The position numbers and the translations under genes were made by a program. The notes under the pieces are model-generated. The model was not told where the DNA came from. It searched no databases and saw nothing but the letters and a program-made list of their open reading frames with translations. DNA of 64,000 bases. It comes from Globodera rostochiensis (Eukaryota > Nematoda > Chromadorea > Rhabditida > Heteroderidae). Location of the stretch: assembly GCA_018350325.1 (NCBI GenBank), contig JAEVLN010000025.1, positions 62,001-126,000 of the forward strand, given 5' to 3'. Each line of letters opens with the position of its first letter. Positions within the stretch are counted from its first letter, which is position 1. Positions 22,701-33,839 of the stretch are shown here, piece by piece.

Positions 22701-24049
22701 CCACTCCCGTCCCGCTACTCCCGTCCCGGCCACTCCCGTCCCGCCACTCCCGTCCCGGCCACTCCCGTCCTGCAACTCCCGTTCCGGCCACTCCCGTTCC
22801 GCCCACTCCCGTCCCGCCCCCGGCCACTCCCGTCCCGGCCACTCCCGTCCGCCCACTCCCGTCCCGGGCCACTCCCGTCCCGCACTCCCGTCCCGGCCCT
22901 CTCCCCGTCCCGCCCACCTTCCCGTCCCTGCCACTTCCCTGTCCCGCCACTCCCAGTCCAGCCCACTCCCGGTCCCGCTACTCCCGCCCTGGCACTCCCG
23001 CTCCCCGCCCACTCCCCTTCCGGCCCATCCGTCCCGCTACTCCCGTCCCGGCCACTCCCGTCCCGCCACTTCCCGTCCCCGGCCACTCCCGTCCCCGGCA
23101 CTCCCGTCCCGGCCACTTCCCGTTCCCCGCCACTCACCCTGTCCCGGCCACTCCCGTCCCGCCCACTCCCGTCCCGCCACTCCCGTCCCGCCACTCCTGT
23201 CCCGGCCACTCCCGTTCCGCCCACTCCCGTCCCGCCACTCCCGTCCCGCCACTCCCGTCCCGGCCACTCCCGTCCCGGCCACTCCCGTCCCGGCCACTCC
23301 CGTCCCGGCCACTCCCGTCCCGGACACTCCCGTCCCGCCCACTCCCGTCCCGCCACTCCCGTCCCGTCCCGTCCCGCCACTCCCGTCCCGGCCACTCCCG
23401 TCCCGGCCACTCCCGTCCCGCTACTCCCGTCCCGGCCACTCCCGTCCCGCCACTCCCGTCCCGGCCACTCCCGTCCTGCAACTCCCGTTCCGGCCACTCC
23501 CGTTCCGCCCACTCCCGTCCCGCCACTCCCGTCCCGGCCACTCCCGTCCCGGCCACTCCCGTCCCGCCACTCCCGTCCCGGCCACTCCCGTCCCGCCACT
23601 CCCGTCCCGGCCACTCCCGTCCCGCCCACTCCCGTCCCGCCACTCCCGTCCCGCTACTCCCGTCCTGGCCACTCCCGTCCCGCCCACTCCCGTCCCGCCA
23701 CTCCCGTCCCGTCACTCCTGTCCCAGCCACTCCCGTCCCGCCACTCCCGTCCCGGCCACTCCCGTCCCGCTACTCCCGTCCTGGCCACTCCCGTCCCGCC
23801 CACTCCCGTCCCGCCACTCCCGTCCCGTCACTCCTGTCCCAGCCACTCCCGTCCCGCCACTCCCGTCCTGGCCACTCCCGTCCCGCCACTCCCGTCCCGG
23901 CCACTCCCGTCCCGGCCACTCCCATCCCGGCCACTCCCGTCCCGCCACTCCCATCCCGGCCACTCCCGTCCCGCCACTCCCGTCCCGTCCCGCCCACTCC
24001 CGTCCCGCCACTCCCGTCCCGCCACTAGCGTCCCGGCCACTGCCGTTCC
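19761..24049 (+). repeat. 4.3 kb GC-rich minisatellite, 13-16 base unit
   Basis: Roughly 300 head-to-tail copies of a unit close to GCCACTCCCGTCCCG. Length variants (CCGCCCACT, CCGGCCACT, CCGCCACT) mix 13-16 base periods. Higher-order blocks recur, for example the sequence CTACTCCCGTCCTGG...GTCACTCCTGTCCCAG about every 110-120 bases (21670, 21790, 22030, 22150, 23650, 23770). Two stretches (about 20510-21080 and 22840-23160) are much more degraded. All three plus frames stay open for over 1000 codons because the unit contains no stop, so I do not call a protein. The right boundary carries GCCACTAGCGTCCCGG, the unit of the fold-back element at 1649-1945. It begins about 170 bases after the PUF gene 1 stop codon. 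Confidence 0.93.
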
Positions 24050-25244
24050 AGTTCAAAAAGGGATTTGGGAGCGTAGAATCCGAATTGACTTACGTTTCAA
24101 CCAATTCCGAACTCCTAACCCGAATTCCAACATTTTTACAAAAATTTTAACTCTTACAAAAAACAAGTTCAGCCTCAATTTAACCTTTTCCTAAAAATAT
24201 ATCCAATCGACTCCTCTCATCGAGACAAAACTGAATGATAACAAAATTATTATGATTGGGCAACAATTATGAGACAAGTTACAGCTGTTTAAAAGTGTAA
24301 AATTGTAGCGACAATCTTTGCTGATTTTCAAAGTCTCGACCCGCTCGGCTTATTTTTTAAGGAACACATTTTTGATACATTAACCAAAGACAAAACGACT
24401 GCGGCGGTTCTAAACTGTATTTATTTTCATATGAAATTCAAAATTAGTCCTTTTTAGGAACAATAAAGTCAATGTTTTTGCATTAAAATATATTCAAATT
24501 TTGGTCACAAAATTTTTAAAAAATGTTTTTAAAAAGAATTTTTACTCCACTTATGGCGGCGGGTCAACATCGAGCTTTCCCAGCAAAGTAACGTTTCCCT
24601 CAACCTAAAATAATCGTTTTTTCGGTTAAAACTGAAATTGAATTAGAAAAAAGATTGAGCTGCTGATCTCTAATTCTGTTCATTTAATTATTCTATTATT
24701 ATTATTATTATTTTTTTGTTCATTTTTTATTGTATCTTTATTTTACTTATGCAATATTATAATTTTTGTTATTTACATCGCTATTTAGCCAATATTAAAC
24801 CAAATCTAATAGAGCCCCAAATTCGCCTATTAATCTGCCGGGTAAAATGTAAAATTGTTCGGCTTAGTTTGGCCGGACCATCTCAGTGCCGGACAGCCGG
24901 ACACAGACACTTCAGTACCGAATTTTCGGTTTAAGTAAAAAATAAAAGGGTTTTCTTCAACCACAACTTCGAAATGATGTCAGCTTATTTGCACTAAAAT
25001 CATTGAATTTAATAACAAAAAATCATTTCCCATTGAATCATCCAAATCATTCGCCGTTTCTCTCTAATTTTTTTCAATAAACATCACAATTTTGTTTAGT
25101 AAAAAAGTGTTGATTCACAGATAAATTGGACGAAAAATATATATTCTACGCGTAAATTTATTTTGATGACATTTTTAAAAATTTTAATATTCGTTATTTT
25201 TGAGAATTTTATTTAATTCAAGATACAACCTGTAAAACTCAACA
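24050..25244. other. Intergenic, AT-rich
   Basis: No gene recognised. A few short phrases (for example CCAATCGACTC near 24205) recur in the repeat family at 30700 and 37105. A phrase near 24880-24920 (CAGTGCCGGAC, CTTCAGTACCG) resembles the fold-back unit at 43732-44180. Confidence 0.5.
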
Positions 25245-25870
25245 ATGGAAGCCGTTGCATCGTTTTTTGTTCTGCTTTCCATCATAATAGGCCATTCGGA
25301 TTTTGCCTCCGGTATTATTTTTAAAATATTTATTTAAACAACAAAATTTTTTTAATTTGAAAAGGACTCCAATGCAAAATTGGAGTCTCCGACAGTTCGG
25401 CAGGCGAAAACAGCACAAATACAATTTGCGATGTTGGTTCACAATATTGTTATGCCTTGATGTGCTCGGCAGGCTAGTTGGCACATCCATTCATTATTAT
25501 ATTTTCAAAAATTTTTTTGTTTTTTATAAACAAAAAATGTAAGGAAGGAAACACGACGGCACGGCACAACGAACGGAATTCTTTGAAATAATTAATGCAA
25601 TTTTGAGGGCCAAGTGTAATAATTATTTGGGGCTGTTCTGCTGAGCAAGACAAAATTGCATGCGCTGATGAGACTAAAAATTGGATGGAAAACCGGCAAG
25701 GAAATGCACTGAACTTTTTGTGCGAATGCAAATTCGGAGAAAAGGGCAAAGATTTGGAAAATGCAAAATTTGCCCTTCCGCTAGTGCCAACAAAAGTGCC
25801 AAGCCAACAAAACACGACAACGAAAAGTGGGGGAACATTTGCTTTCTTTTATGGGAAAATTGCATCATAG
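25245..25870 (+). CDS. Small secreted cysteine-rich protein 1
   Basis: Exon 1 (25245-25311) encodes a clear signal peptide (MEAVASFFVLLSIII, then GHSDFAS). Exon 2 (25365-25472) encodes the first cysteine module, with LQCKIG and QYCYALMC. Exon 3 (25608-25870, TAG) encodes a second module ending CECKFGEKGKDLEN, then a Thr/Ser-rich tail. Joining exons 2 and 3 in the family's usual phase needs a GC donor at 25473. Otherwise the protein stops at 25477 after the first module. The spacing of cysteines, with the terminal FGEKGxDL motif, is faintly like Ly6/three-finger modules, but I do not assign a Pfam family. Paralogues: 26820-29947 and 33840-34504. Confidence 0.65.
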
Positions 25871-26020
25871 GCCCAAAACAAAATCGTCCAACGTTTTTCT
25901 AAAGGAGAGGAGGGTTAATTGTGTAAAGTTAATCGGGTGGGTCCAGAAAATAAATATTAACTTACTAAAAAGAAAATTGAAAATGTTATTCTTTTTTAAT
26001 TTACCATTTTGAATATTATT

Positions 26021-26041
26021 TGGCCCGATAGGCGCCACCGG
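26021..26041 (+). repeat. Truncated GC hairpin copy
   Basis: Only the loop GATA and the 3' stem (GGCGCCACCG) remain, followed by AAAATTTTTAAG. Confidence 0.5.
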
Positions 26042-26159
26042 GAAAATTTTTAAGACTGCGCTTTGTTTTGTTAAGAAATTCGCACTAAATTTTTTTTTTG
26101 TTGCAAAAATGAGCTTTTTTCTTCGTTATTTTGGAACAAAAAAACAGAATTTTAAGAGT

Positions 26160-26375
26160 GAAGGATGTCCGGCGATTTGTGATGAAAATTTTTGAAAAAT
26201 TTTTTTGTTTTTGTATTAAAAAAAGTATTTAATATTAGAAATGTTCCATGTTTGGAGGGTATATGTAGAATGTGAAGACCAAAACGAAGATAAATAAATG
26301 ATTGAACTCAAGCGGGTTTGAACCCAAAACAACGTAAGACTTGTCGAAGAGACCAACCACTAAGACATCAATTTA
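26160..26375 (-). repeat. SINE-like repeat with tRNA-type boxes
   Basis: On the minus strand a tRNA-like head carries an A-box-like TGTCTTAGTGG (26358-26368) and a B-box-like GGTTCAAACCC (26313-26323). A body of about 150 bases follows. The same head plus body order recurs at 35885-36090 (shared phrases GTGAAGACC, GGATGTCCGGCGAT). Not called a tRNA gene, because the acceptor stem does not close. Confidence 0.5.
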
Positions 26376-26819
26376 TTCATGCTTGGGGGGTCGCCCCTAT
26401 AAAAAGATTGAAATTCCGGACACCCAAATTAGCGCGCTCGGCCTTTAAAGGATTGATTTCGACACTGAACCAAATTCAAAGTTACCCGTTAAATTGACTT
26501 TTTACCAATGAATAATGAATTAGCAGAAATCAAGCATATTTTCTGCCTAATTCACATTATAATATTCGTAAAAACTTTGAACATTTTAAAATTTTGGTTC
26601 AGTGCCAAAAACGATTAGTGCCGAAATCATATGGCACCTTTAAAGAGTCTGGGCCTACGACGAAATTTTACCTCTTTTATTCTTTATAGAAACTTTCCCA
26701 AGCACAGATAAATCAAACATTTGGAATCATTTGAATGCGCTTAATCAAAATTATTGAAGAATTTTGGCGGATTAAATTCGATTTGAATATTTTGTTTATT
26801 AAATTAAATTTTTACGAAG

Positions 26820-27603
26820 ATCTTCTCATATGCAAAATTGGCGTATTCGGCGAAAATGGATACGGCGCGACTAAGCTCGATAATTGCTTGCAAGAACAGC
26901 ACGAGTATTGTTTTGCGGCCAGCTGCGTCATGAGTAAATCGAATGTTTTGTAATAAATTAATCGCTTCCGGTCCGAACGTCGAATGGTCCGAATGTCGAA
27001 ACTTTTTTGTTTTTTGTCTAATCAATTAGATTCTTTTAATAGATAGATTCTATTCATCTTTCAACTAATTAGTTCAGTACAAAGAAAGTTATAAAACATT
27101 CGACATTCAAACCCTTCGGACCGGCTGCCAAATTAATAATATATTATCCCGTAAAAAATATTCATAAATTGGCAGGCTATGGCCGCATAGTGCCGCTATG
27201 CAATTTTCTTGAAATAATCATTTTTTGGGGTCTATTTTCTGCACCACATTTTTCAGATGGAACTATCAAAGACTTTTGGGGCTGCTATTCTACCAACAAT
27301 TGCTCTGAACTCGGCAAAACATTGGGGAACAATTGCCATTTTTGCAAATTTGGCAAAAAAAGAGTTGACATGTCGAATATTGATCTCATGGAACCTACAT
27401 TTTTGTCTAAAAAGTGCACAACGAACGGTTCAACCACTACAACCGGTTCAACCAGTACAACCAGTTCAACCAGTACGACTGATTTTAGTAAATCCCCTGA
27501 CAAATGGAGTGAGTGCGGAAAGAACGGAAACGGAACGATTAAACGGAACGATTCTTCTGAAAAAGACATGCAAAAGGTATTATTAATTTTAAAGAAATTT
27601 TAA
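26820..27603 (+). CDS. Cysteine-rich protein 2, first part (no signal-peptide exon found)
   Basis: Exon 26820-26933 encodes LICKIG and EYCFAASC, matching module 1 of the family. Exon 27257-27576 encodes module 2 (WGCYSTNNC, CHFCKFGKKRVDMSN), then a Thr/Ser-rich linker with repeated TSSTSTT-like units. The two exons join in phase. If the second exon is read on, the frame stops at 27603. If instead it is spliced to the next exon at 27636, the frame does not match. No signal-peptide exon is recognisable upstream of 26820, unlike the two paralogues, so the 5' end may be lost or distant. Confidence 0.6.
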
Positions 27604-27651
27604 ATGAATTTGTATTAAAATTGTTTTCTTTTCAGCCACCTAATCTGCTAC

Positions 27652-29947
27652 ATGAGCAAAATGGCCAAGGATTCTGGAAATTGGAAATACGGCGGCCGAT
27701 TTCGTGTGAACAACCCAAATAAAGGACTTGCCGACAAATGTGCCGGGAATGATGGGACGAAAGGATGGCACGGCTTAAAGATCATTGAAGAAAGCAACGG
27801 AACCGTGACGTTTAAGTCATCATTCAGGTGAGTGATATTGTGTTTTAATTAAAATATTATTTTAATTTTAGCAACAATTTGAATGGCAATTTGTACTATT
27901 CCTTGGTGTCAAATGGACTCAAGCATTTGAACATCAACATCACTAAAGGTTCTTTAAAATCACAGTAATAATTAATTTCCGTTAATTGTCAGTCAATGGC
28001 CAATTTGTTGAAGAGGAGTTTTTGAAGGCACTCCGTTTTGGTGCATTCTTACGCGATTACGATGGCATGGCATTTCGAATTGCCGCAATGGAAATGCTTC
28101 GAGCCATTGAGGAAAAAAAAGAGAAATTGTGCAAAAAAACGGTGAGGGAATAATTTTTGCATGCATTTTATTAGGGTGGGTCACGGCCGGGTTTAAGGGG
28201 TACCGGTTTTCGGCTAGGCCGGTTTTACAATTAGAATTTTTCCCGGCAGGGACTCCTCCCATTCCTAAAAACTTTCAAAAATTACCGTATTTTTATCTCT
28301 CAACATAAAGGGAAAATGCTCCCTCTAAACCTCTAAAAATTGATTTTTCCATACCCCCCCCCCCTCCCCAACTAGAAAAGTTTTTCTGGCTACGGCTCTG
28401 CCAGTGGCCTTTTTAGGCCTATTTTAAGCTCTGAGGCAGGGGAGGGGGGGGGGGGTGGTCAACAATTTAACAAAAAAAAAATTAAATTTCAATTACCTAT
28501 TTGCTTCGTCCACCATAGATGCTCACCTAAAGTGATAAAAAATAAATTACACAGTCGGGGTCACTCAACTTTGAACAAAGTTTTCATTTTTTAAATATTA
28601 AGTGAATTCGTCCAATCACACTTGTGAATTTATTTAATTTATGGAAAATTTTAAAAAATGTGAATTTATTTAATTTATGGAAAATTTAAAAAACTTTTAG
28701 AATTGTTTACACACCGTAACGTTCAGAGAACGTTTGAAAACCACGACCCCCGATTTTCGGTTTCGGTTTGGCTAACCGACCGTGACCCACCCTACATTTT
28801 TTTAATCAATTTTGAAGCGATTAATTCACAGTTTTATTGAAATAAAAAATGATGGGACTGTCGTACATTGATAATTCTTGAAGATTCTGTATAACCATTT
28901 TAAAGGAGCAAGCCATGAAAGCCACGCCTGCGTCTTCAACAGTCATGTGCTTAGTTTCTTACCAAGACACTAAAGATGTTGTCGTTGTGTGCCCTGATGA
29001 TAAGCATTCTTGCTTCTATATTAAATGCGAGAAAAGTTAGTCTTTACTCTGAACCTTTGGGGCCTCTTGTGAAGCAAGTTATTGCCCCGGTGTGGACCAG
29101 GGATGCACCCGGATGCCAAAAAAAGTCCGGAAGTCGGCATTCGTAATTCCGGCTCCCAAAAAATGTCCGGAATTTCCGGCGTCCGGATCCGGCAAATTTT
29201 TGAAATCTCAAAATTTTGGTCTTTTCGGAGTTTTTCTGAATTTTACTATTTTTTCAGATCATTTTTTCGCTCTTCCGCTATGCAGTTTTTGGACGATTTT
29301 CTTAACAAATTCCATCAAAGCAAAATTGCCTTGGCGGCGCCTATCGGCACCGTCGACCCCCTCCTTCATATGCCGGATTTTATTCCGGATTTTCGCCAAA
29401 AAGTCCGGAATCCGGCATGCCGGACTCAAAAAATCCTGAATCCGATTACATCCCGGTTATGGACTCGGTTGTGCAAACTTTAAAGTTATTTATTATTTTA
29501 CATTATTCAACATACTTCCATCTTTGACAGGGCGTGAGTCGGAGACTACGCGCCCGCTTTTCGATGGGTTTGAGCGAAAAGGTTGTGTTGGTGGCAAAGA
29601 CAAAATGGCACAATGCCAGAAGCTTCGTGTTGCTTACATGCCTTACGGATATTGTTCTTGCTTTATTGGAGCGAAGGACGTGAGTATGTCCAACGCAAAC
29701 ATTCCTGCTGATGACAAACTCATTCATTTGCCGGCACTGAACGAAAAATCCGCAGGTAAAAATCAAAGTCGAATTTGGCATTTTCAATTTACCCATACGC
29801 ATCAATGTGCAGACGTTGCTGAACCCGATTCCCAACAATCGAAGTACGTTTTTCCATTTTTTAATATTTGTCAAATTTTCTAGACATCATTTTTTTGCTT
29901 GCTTTTTGGTTCAAAATTATTTGGGATTAATTGACGCCGCCGATTGA
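27652..29947 (+). CDS. Cysteine-rich family protein with novel N-terminal region
   Basis: Starts at ATG 27652 (MSKMAKDSGNW), 48 bases after the preceding stop codon and 16 bases after a strong TTTTCAG. That could be a trans-splice or an ordinary acceptor. Exons: 27652-27826, about 27872-27948, 27993-28141, about 28905-29036, 29531-29755, about 29812-29849, 29892-29947 (TGA). Phases agree. The N-terminal part (GRFRVNNPNK, GWHGLKII, LRFGAFLRDYDGMAFR) is unknown to me. The later exons repeat the family's two modules: VMCLVSYQ...CFYIKC, and GCVGGKD...GYCSCFIGAKDVSMSN. It is either a downstream cistron or the continuation of 26820-27603 with a frame error. A TA-flanked MITE lies in the intron after 28141. 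Confidence 0.6.
28174..28792. mobile_element. MITE with TA target duplication (Tc1/mariner-like)
   Basis: Termini GGGTGGGTCACGG and CCGTGACCCACCC are perfect inverted repeats, each flanked by TA. The interior holds poly-C and poly-G runs and a partial duplication of GTGAATTTATTTAATTTATGG. Intronic in the cysteine-rich gene. The TA flank suggests Tc1/mariner-type mobilisation, unlike the 8-base duplications elsewhere. Confidence 0.72.
29098..29456. mobile_element. hAT-like MITE ends CAGGGATG / CATCCCGG
   Basis: Begins CAGGGATGCACCCGGATG and ends near GATTACATCCCGG. The interior repeats GTCCGGAA/TTCCGGC. It contains a minus-strand GC hairpin at 29332. A related copy starts at 47935 and is interrupted at 48046. 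Target duplication not clear. Confidence 0.5.
29332..29355 (-). repeat. Dispersed GC hairpin copy (minus)
   Basis: TTGGCGGCGC, CTATCGGC, ACCGTCGA on the plus strand. Interior of the MITE 29098-29456. Confidence 0.68.
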
Positions 29948-31059
29948 AGTTTTAAAAACATTAAATTTGATAAAAAAGTATAACCTTAACCGGTCCGATC
30001 ATGGCCAATCCCAATCTACAGGTTCGACAAACAATGATCGCAACATCCGCCCTTTCGATAATTTTTGCGCCCTGTGCGTTTTCAAAAATAATTAAATATT
30101 AAAATAAAATATTTTTTAGTTATCCTTGACCATCGGATTTCACATCGGCAGGGTGTTTGAAGATACCCGTAAATTTATATAATTTTAACTCGTCATTAAA
30201 TTTATTATTGATGGAATTCTTAATCGCAAAACCCGAAAAACATGAAAAATCAAAAAACAAAACTAACAGTTGAAAATCGTTTGGAAACTTTGTTAAAGGT
30301 ATAATTTTGAACACGTTTTTGAATTGATACTAGAGGTGGAAAAATTTTAACAAGACAATGCAATTTTTGAGCTGAGCATCTTAAAAATCCCATTTACATA
30401 TTTTTTACCTATATAACCAATCATTCAAAAAATTTTTTTTTGATATTTTTAATCTTTTTATTATTTTTCTAACAATTTATATTATATAATTCAATTTTAT
30501 TCTTTGTTTATTGTATGTTTGTTCTATGCGAAAATGTGAATATTATGTACCTTTTAATTCAACAATTAATATTATTCAACTCCTCCTCGGTCTTTTTAAT
30601 GCCCGAATGAGAAATTTTTCGCCGGAAACCATATAAAGGAATTTACACGAGCCGGGACTGAAGTGTCCTTGGAATTTCTACCTTATACGGTAATGGAACA
30701 CAATCGAACAATTATATACCAATCGACTCCACTCTAAGCCTAACGCACGAATCTGCAAAAAATTTTCCGCGAAAACCACTTTGAAGAAAGTTATGGTCCC
30801 TCAAAGCTGGCCAAAAACCATAGGGGGACCCTTTTGTCAAGTTTTGGAAAAAATTTTCTTGTCTGAGACATGTCTATGATGCACTGAATACGAATTCGGC
30901 AATAGAAAATCAAAATTGAGCATTTAAAAGGGTTTTTGAACCGGTTTATTTTTGAAAATTAAAAAAAACGATTTTTTAAAACACCAAAGCCGGGATAGGG
31001 GAAAAGTTAGACAGTAAGGTGGAAAATACCAGCCAAAGTACCGCACACTCGACTCCCGG

Positions 31060-31490
31060 GGGTTTTATTTTTCAACCCCCTCAAAAAGGGGGGTTCTTTA
31101 TAGGGGGGGGGGGGCTTTATTTTTCAACTCCCTCAAAAAGGGGGGTTCTTTATAGGGGGGGGGGCTTTATTTTTCAACCCCCTCAAAAAGGGGGGTTCTT
31201 TATAGGGGGGGGGGGGGGCTTTATTTTTCAACCCCCTCAAAAAGGGGGGTTCTTTATAGGGGGGGGGGGCTTTATTTTTCAACCCCCTCAAAAAGGGGGG
31301 TTCTTTATAGGGGGGGGGCTTTATTTTTCAACCCCCTCAAAAAGGGGGGTTCTTTATAGGGGGGGGGGGCTTTATTTTTCAACCCCCTCAAAAAGGGGGG
31401 TTCTTTATAGGGGGGGGGGGGCTTTATTTTTCAACCCCCTCAAAAAGGGGGGTTCTTTATAGGGGGGGGGGCTTTATTTTTCAACCTCTT
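31060..31490 (+). repeat. G-rich minisatellite, nine units of about 50 bases
   Basis: Each unit reads CTTTATTTTTCAACCCCC TCAAAAAGGGGGG TTCTTTATAG, then a G run. Units differ almost only in G-run length (about 9-16), giving periods of 49-54. Each unit can form a CCCCCT/AGGGGGG hairpin and has G-tract potential. The open frame across it (FIFQPPQKGGFFIGGG-like) is a by-product. Confidence 0.9.
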
Positions 31491-32002
31491 TTTCCAGAAA
31501 ATATTAACAAAATTTGCAATTTTTGCACAATGGCAAAAATGCCTAAAATATGGATTTATTATGGAAAAATGCCGAAATATGGATTTATTCTCAAAAAAGC
31601 CAAATATGGATTTATATGGACTAAAAAGTCACTCTAATTCTGAAATGAATGCTATTTCCGCGGTCGGGATCGTTTGAGTCTGGTTAAAAGTGTTTTTAAT
31701 TGAGTGTCCTAAAAATTAAAATCAAAAAAATATAACTTTCTTAAACCAAAATAGTATAAACAAAGTTAGCGCAGATTGGTGCGAGTTTTTTTGGAAGCGA
31801 ACGATTTTTAAGCTTCCAACATTTTTAAAAGTCTACAGAATACAAAAATTTATTACCATTTGACAGCATTTTGTCTGAAAAAGCTTTTTCCGAAAGAAAT
31901 CTGAGCCAGCGGTAGGCCTCAGCTTAAGCTCCATAAGCTAAGAAGTTCCAAAATTCAAATGATTAAAGTTTGAATTTTCTGAAGCGGTTCAATAGTTTAA
32001 CC

Positions 32003-32606
32003 GGTACTTTCGCATTTTGCGACCCCCTCTCCAAATTTGCTGAAAACATCATATATGGGGTTTTCAAGGGTGCTGACCACGAATCTGACAATATTTTTTA
32101 GATCTGACAACATCTAAGATTTTTAAAATCTATGATTTTTTTATTATTTTTTTAACCATTAATCACCCACCCAAAACCAGCCGCAGACAACTGTAAACAG
32201 AAGGCAACTGCGCACAGGACCCCGGCAAGGGTGGCGAATTAAGGGGTAGTCAAAAGGTGTGTATGTGAAAAGCTATTTTCATCAAAACGGCTAAGATAAA
32301 CTATTAATATTAACAGATTAACTTAGCCGTTGATGAAAATAGCTTTTCACACACCCACCTTTTGACTTCCCCATGCGCCCATAAGTACCGTACCATTCGG
32401 TCAATCGCTTGTGTTTATTAATGGTACTGAAGTGTCCATTTTACACTGGGACTCAGTCGGCCGGCATCCAAATGGCGTCTGATCAAAATCTTAGATGTTG
32501 TCAGATCTAAAAAATATTGTCATATTCGTGATCAGCACCCTTGAAAGCCCCATATATATATGTTTTCAGCAAATTTGGAGAGGGGATCGCAAAATGCGAA
32601 AGTACC
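32003..32606. mobile_element. Fold-back element with about 120-base TIRs, duplication GTTTAACC
   Basis: Starts GGTACTTTCGCATTTTGCGA and ends with its complement, flanked by GTTTAACC on both sides (31995-32002, 32607-32614). The TIRs run about 120 bases. A second, nearly perfect palindrome (AAAGCTATTTTCATCAA... and its inverse, about 32268-32352) forms the centre. Confidence 0.83.
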
Positions 32607-32614
32607 GTTTAACC

Positions 32615-32753
32615 TAGGGTAGGACGGGACCGGTACCGGGACGGGATTTCCCGGTTTTTTCAGGTCCCGGTCGGGACGGGACTTTTTGAAAACTGAAAGT
32701 CCCGGTCCCGGTCGGTGGTCCCGACCGGGGCCGGGACTAAATGTACACCCCTA
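32615..32753. mobile_element. Possible hAT-like MITE (TAGGG ... CCCTA)
   Basis: Begins TAGGGTAGGACGGGAC and ends TACACCCCTA. The interior repeats GGTCCCGGTCGGGAC. It abuts the element ending at 32606 with its duplication. No right-hand duplication matches. Confidence 0.45.
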
Positions 32754-33839
32754 ATGATGGCATCATCGAGCGACAATTTCAATCTTTTTTACAAGTGGGC
32801 CACCAAGTGGTTCGGTGTCTTAGTGGTTTTTCTTCCGACAGGTCTAATGTTTTGTGTGGGTTCGAATTCTCTTGAGTGCAGCACTAATTTAATGTCCACT
32901 GCGGAAATGGGTAGTCACATGAATTCATAGCAATCTATCGTAAAAAACATATTAAAACATGAAAATCTGAACTCATAATGATTTATTACTGTCTTAAGAG
33001 CGATACTTCCCCAACAAAAAAATTTTTCAGCTCCGTGTGCGGTTTATTGCTATATAATTTGTTGAGTTAAAATGTACAGAAATCTATAAGTTAAATTAAA
33101 GTTTTACAACAACCCTAATAAATAGAGCCCGGATTTTTTTAAAGATGTTTTTTGGCAAATGAATCATAAGAGAAGCCCAAATATAGCATTCATTTCGAAA
33201 AATTAAAATTAGAGAGACTTTTTATTCATTTTTTGAGAATAAATCATATTTCGCCATTTTTTCATAATAAATCCATATTTTAGGCATTTTTCCGAAAATT
33301 TTTGAAGAAATTCAATATTTCAGGCAAATCTGCGAATTTTTATCGGTTTAAGAAAAAAAAAATGATTTTCGCCAATCAATTCCATAAACTTCGACGACGT
33401 CAGCTTATTTAACCTCCATCAGCTGAAGTCATTTGGATTTCAAAATATTTTGATTTCGAAACCTAAGACATATTTTGTCAAATTTATGCTTTTTAAATAT
33501 TCTAAATAAAAATCTGCCCATAAAATAATTTCATTTTAATAACAACAAATTATTCAAAAAAAAAACATTTCCCATTGAATCAATCATCCAATTATTCGCC
33601 CTTTTCATCTGATTTTTTTCAATAAACCTCACAATTTTATGCAGTAAATAAGCGTTGATTCACAGATAAAATTATGCGGAAAAATAATTCTTCACTATTC
33701 AAAATTTATAATTTAATTAATTCTAAAATGAGCTTTTTTTACGATACCCCGCTGATACGGATATCCGTGCCGACCCGGGTGCTCGCCTAATTTTTTTTTT
33801 GAAAATATATTTGATATTTAGACAAAAAATTCACAAAAA

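Larger units (their letters stand above)
31528..33305. repeat. Large inverted repeat pair (arms 31528-31664 and 33165-33305)
   Basis: The left arm carries ATGCCTAAAATATGGATTTA, TTATTCTCAAAAAA, CACTCTAATTCTGAAATG and AATGCTAT in order. The right arm carries the same blocks inverted with moderate divergence. The 1.5 kb between holds the fold-back element 32003-32606. Confidence 0.65.
29948..33839. other. Repeat-dominated intergenic region
   Basis: No host gene seen. The repeat at about 30625-30850 (phrases CAATCGACTC, GAAAGTTATGG, ATAGGGGGACCC) recurs at 35180-35300 and 37085-37225. The G-rich minisatellite, the inverted repeat pair 31528-31664/33165-33305, and two elements between them are listed separately. 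33300-33840 is AT-rich. Confidence 0.55.

Noticed and set aside
19692..24194. A 1,500-codon open frame of PVPATPVPPLPSR-type repeats (also 1,482 and 1,057 codons in the other frames)
   Set aside because: All three plus frames and parts of the minus strand are open because the minisatellite unit contains no stop codon. Unit lengths of 13-16 shift the frame constantly, so no protein is conserved.
26313..26368. tRNA gene on the minus strand
   Set aside because: A and B boxes are present but the acceptor and anticodon arms do not close; it fits a SINE-like head better.
31019..31462. 147-codon frame of GGFIFQPPQKGGFFIG-type repeats
   Set aside because: It is the translation of the G-rich minisatellite. 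The G-run length changes the frame between units.
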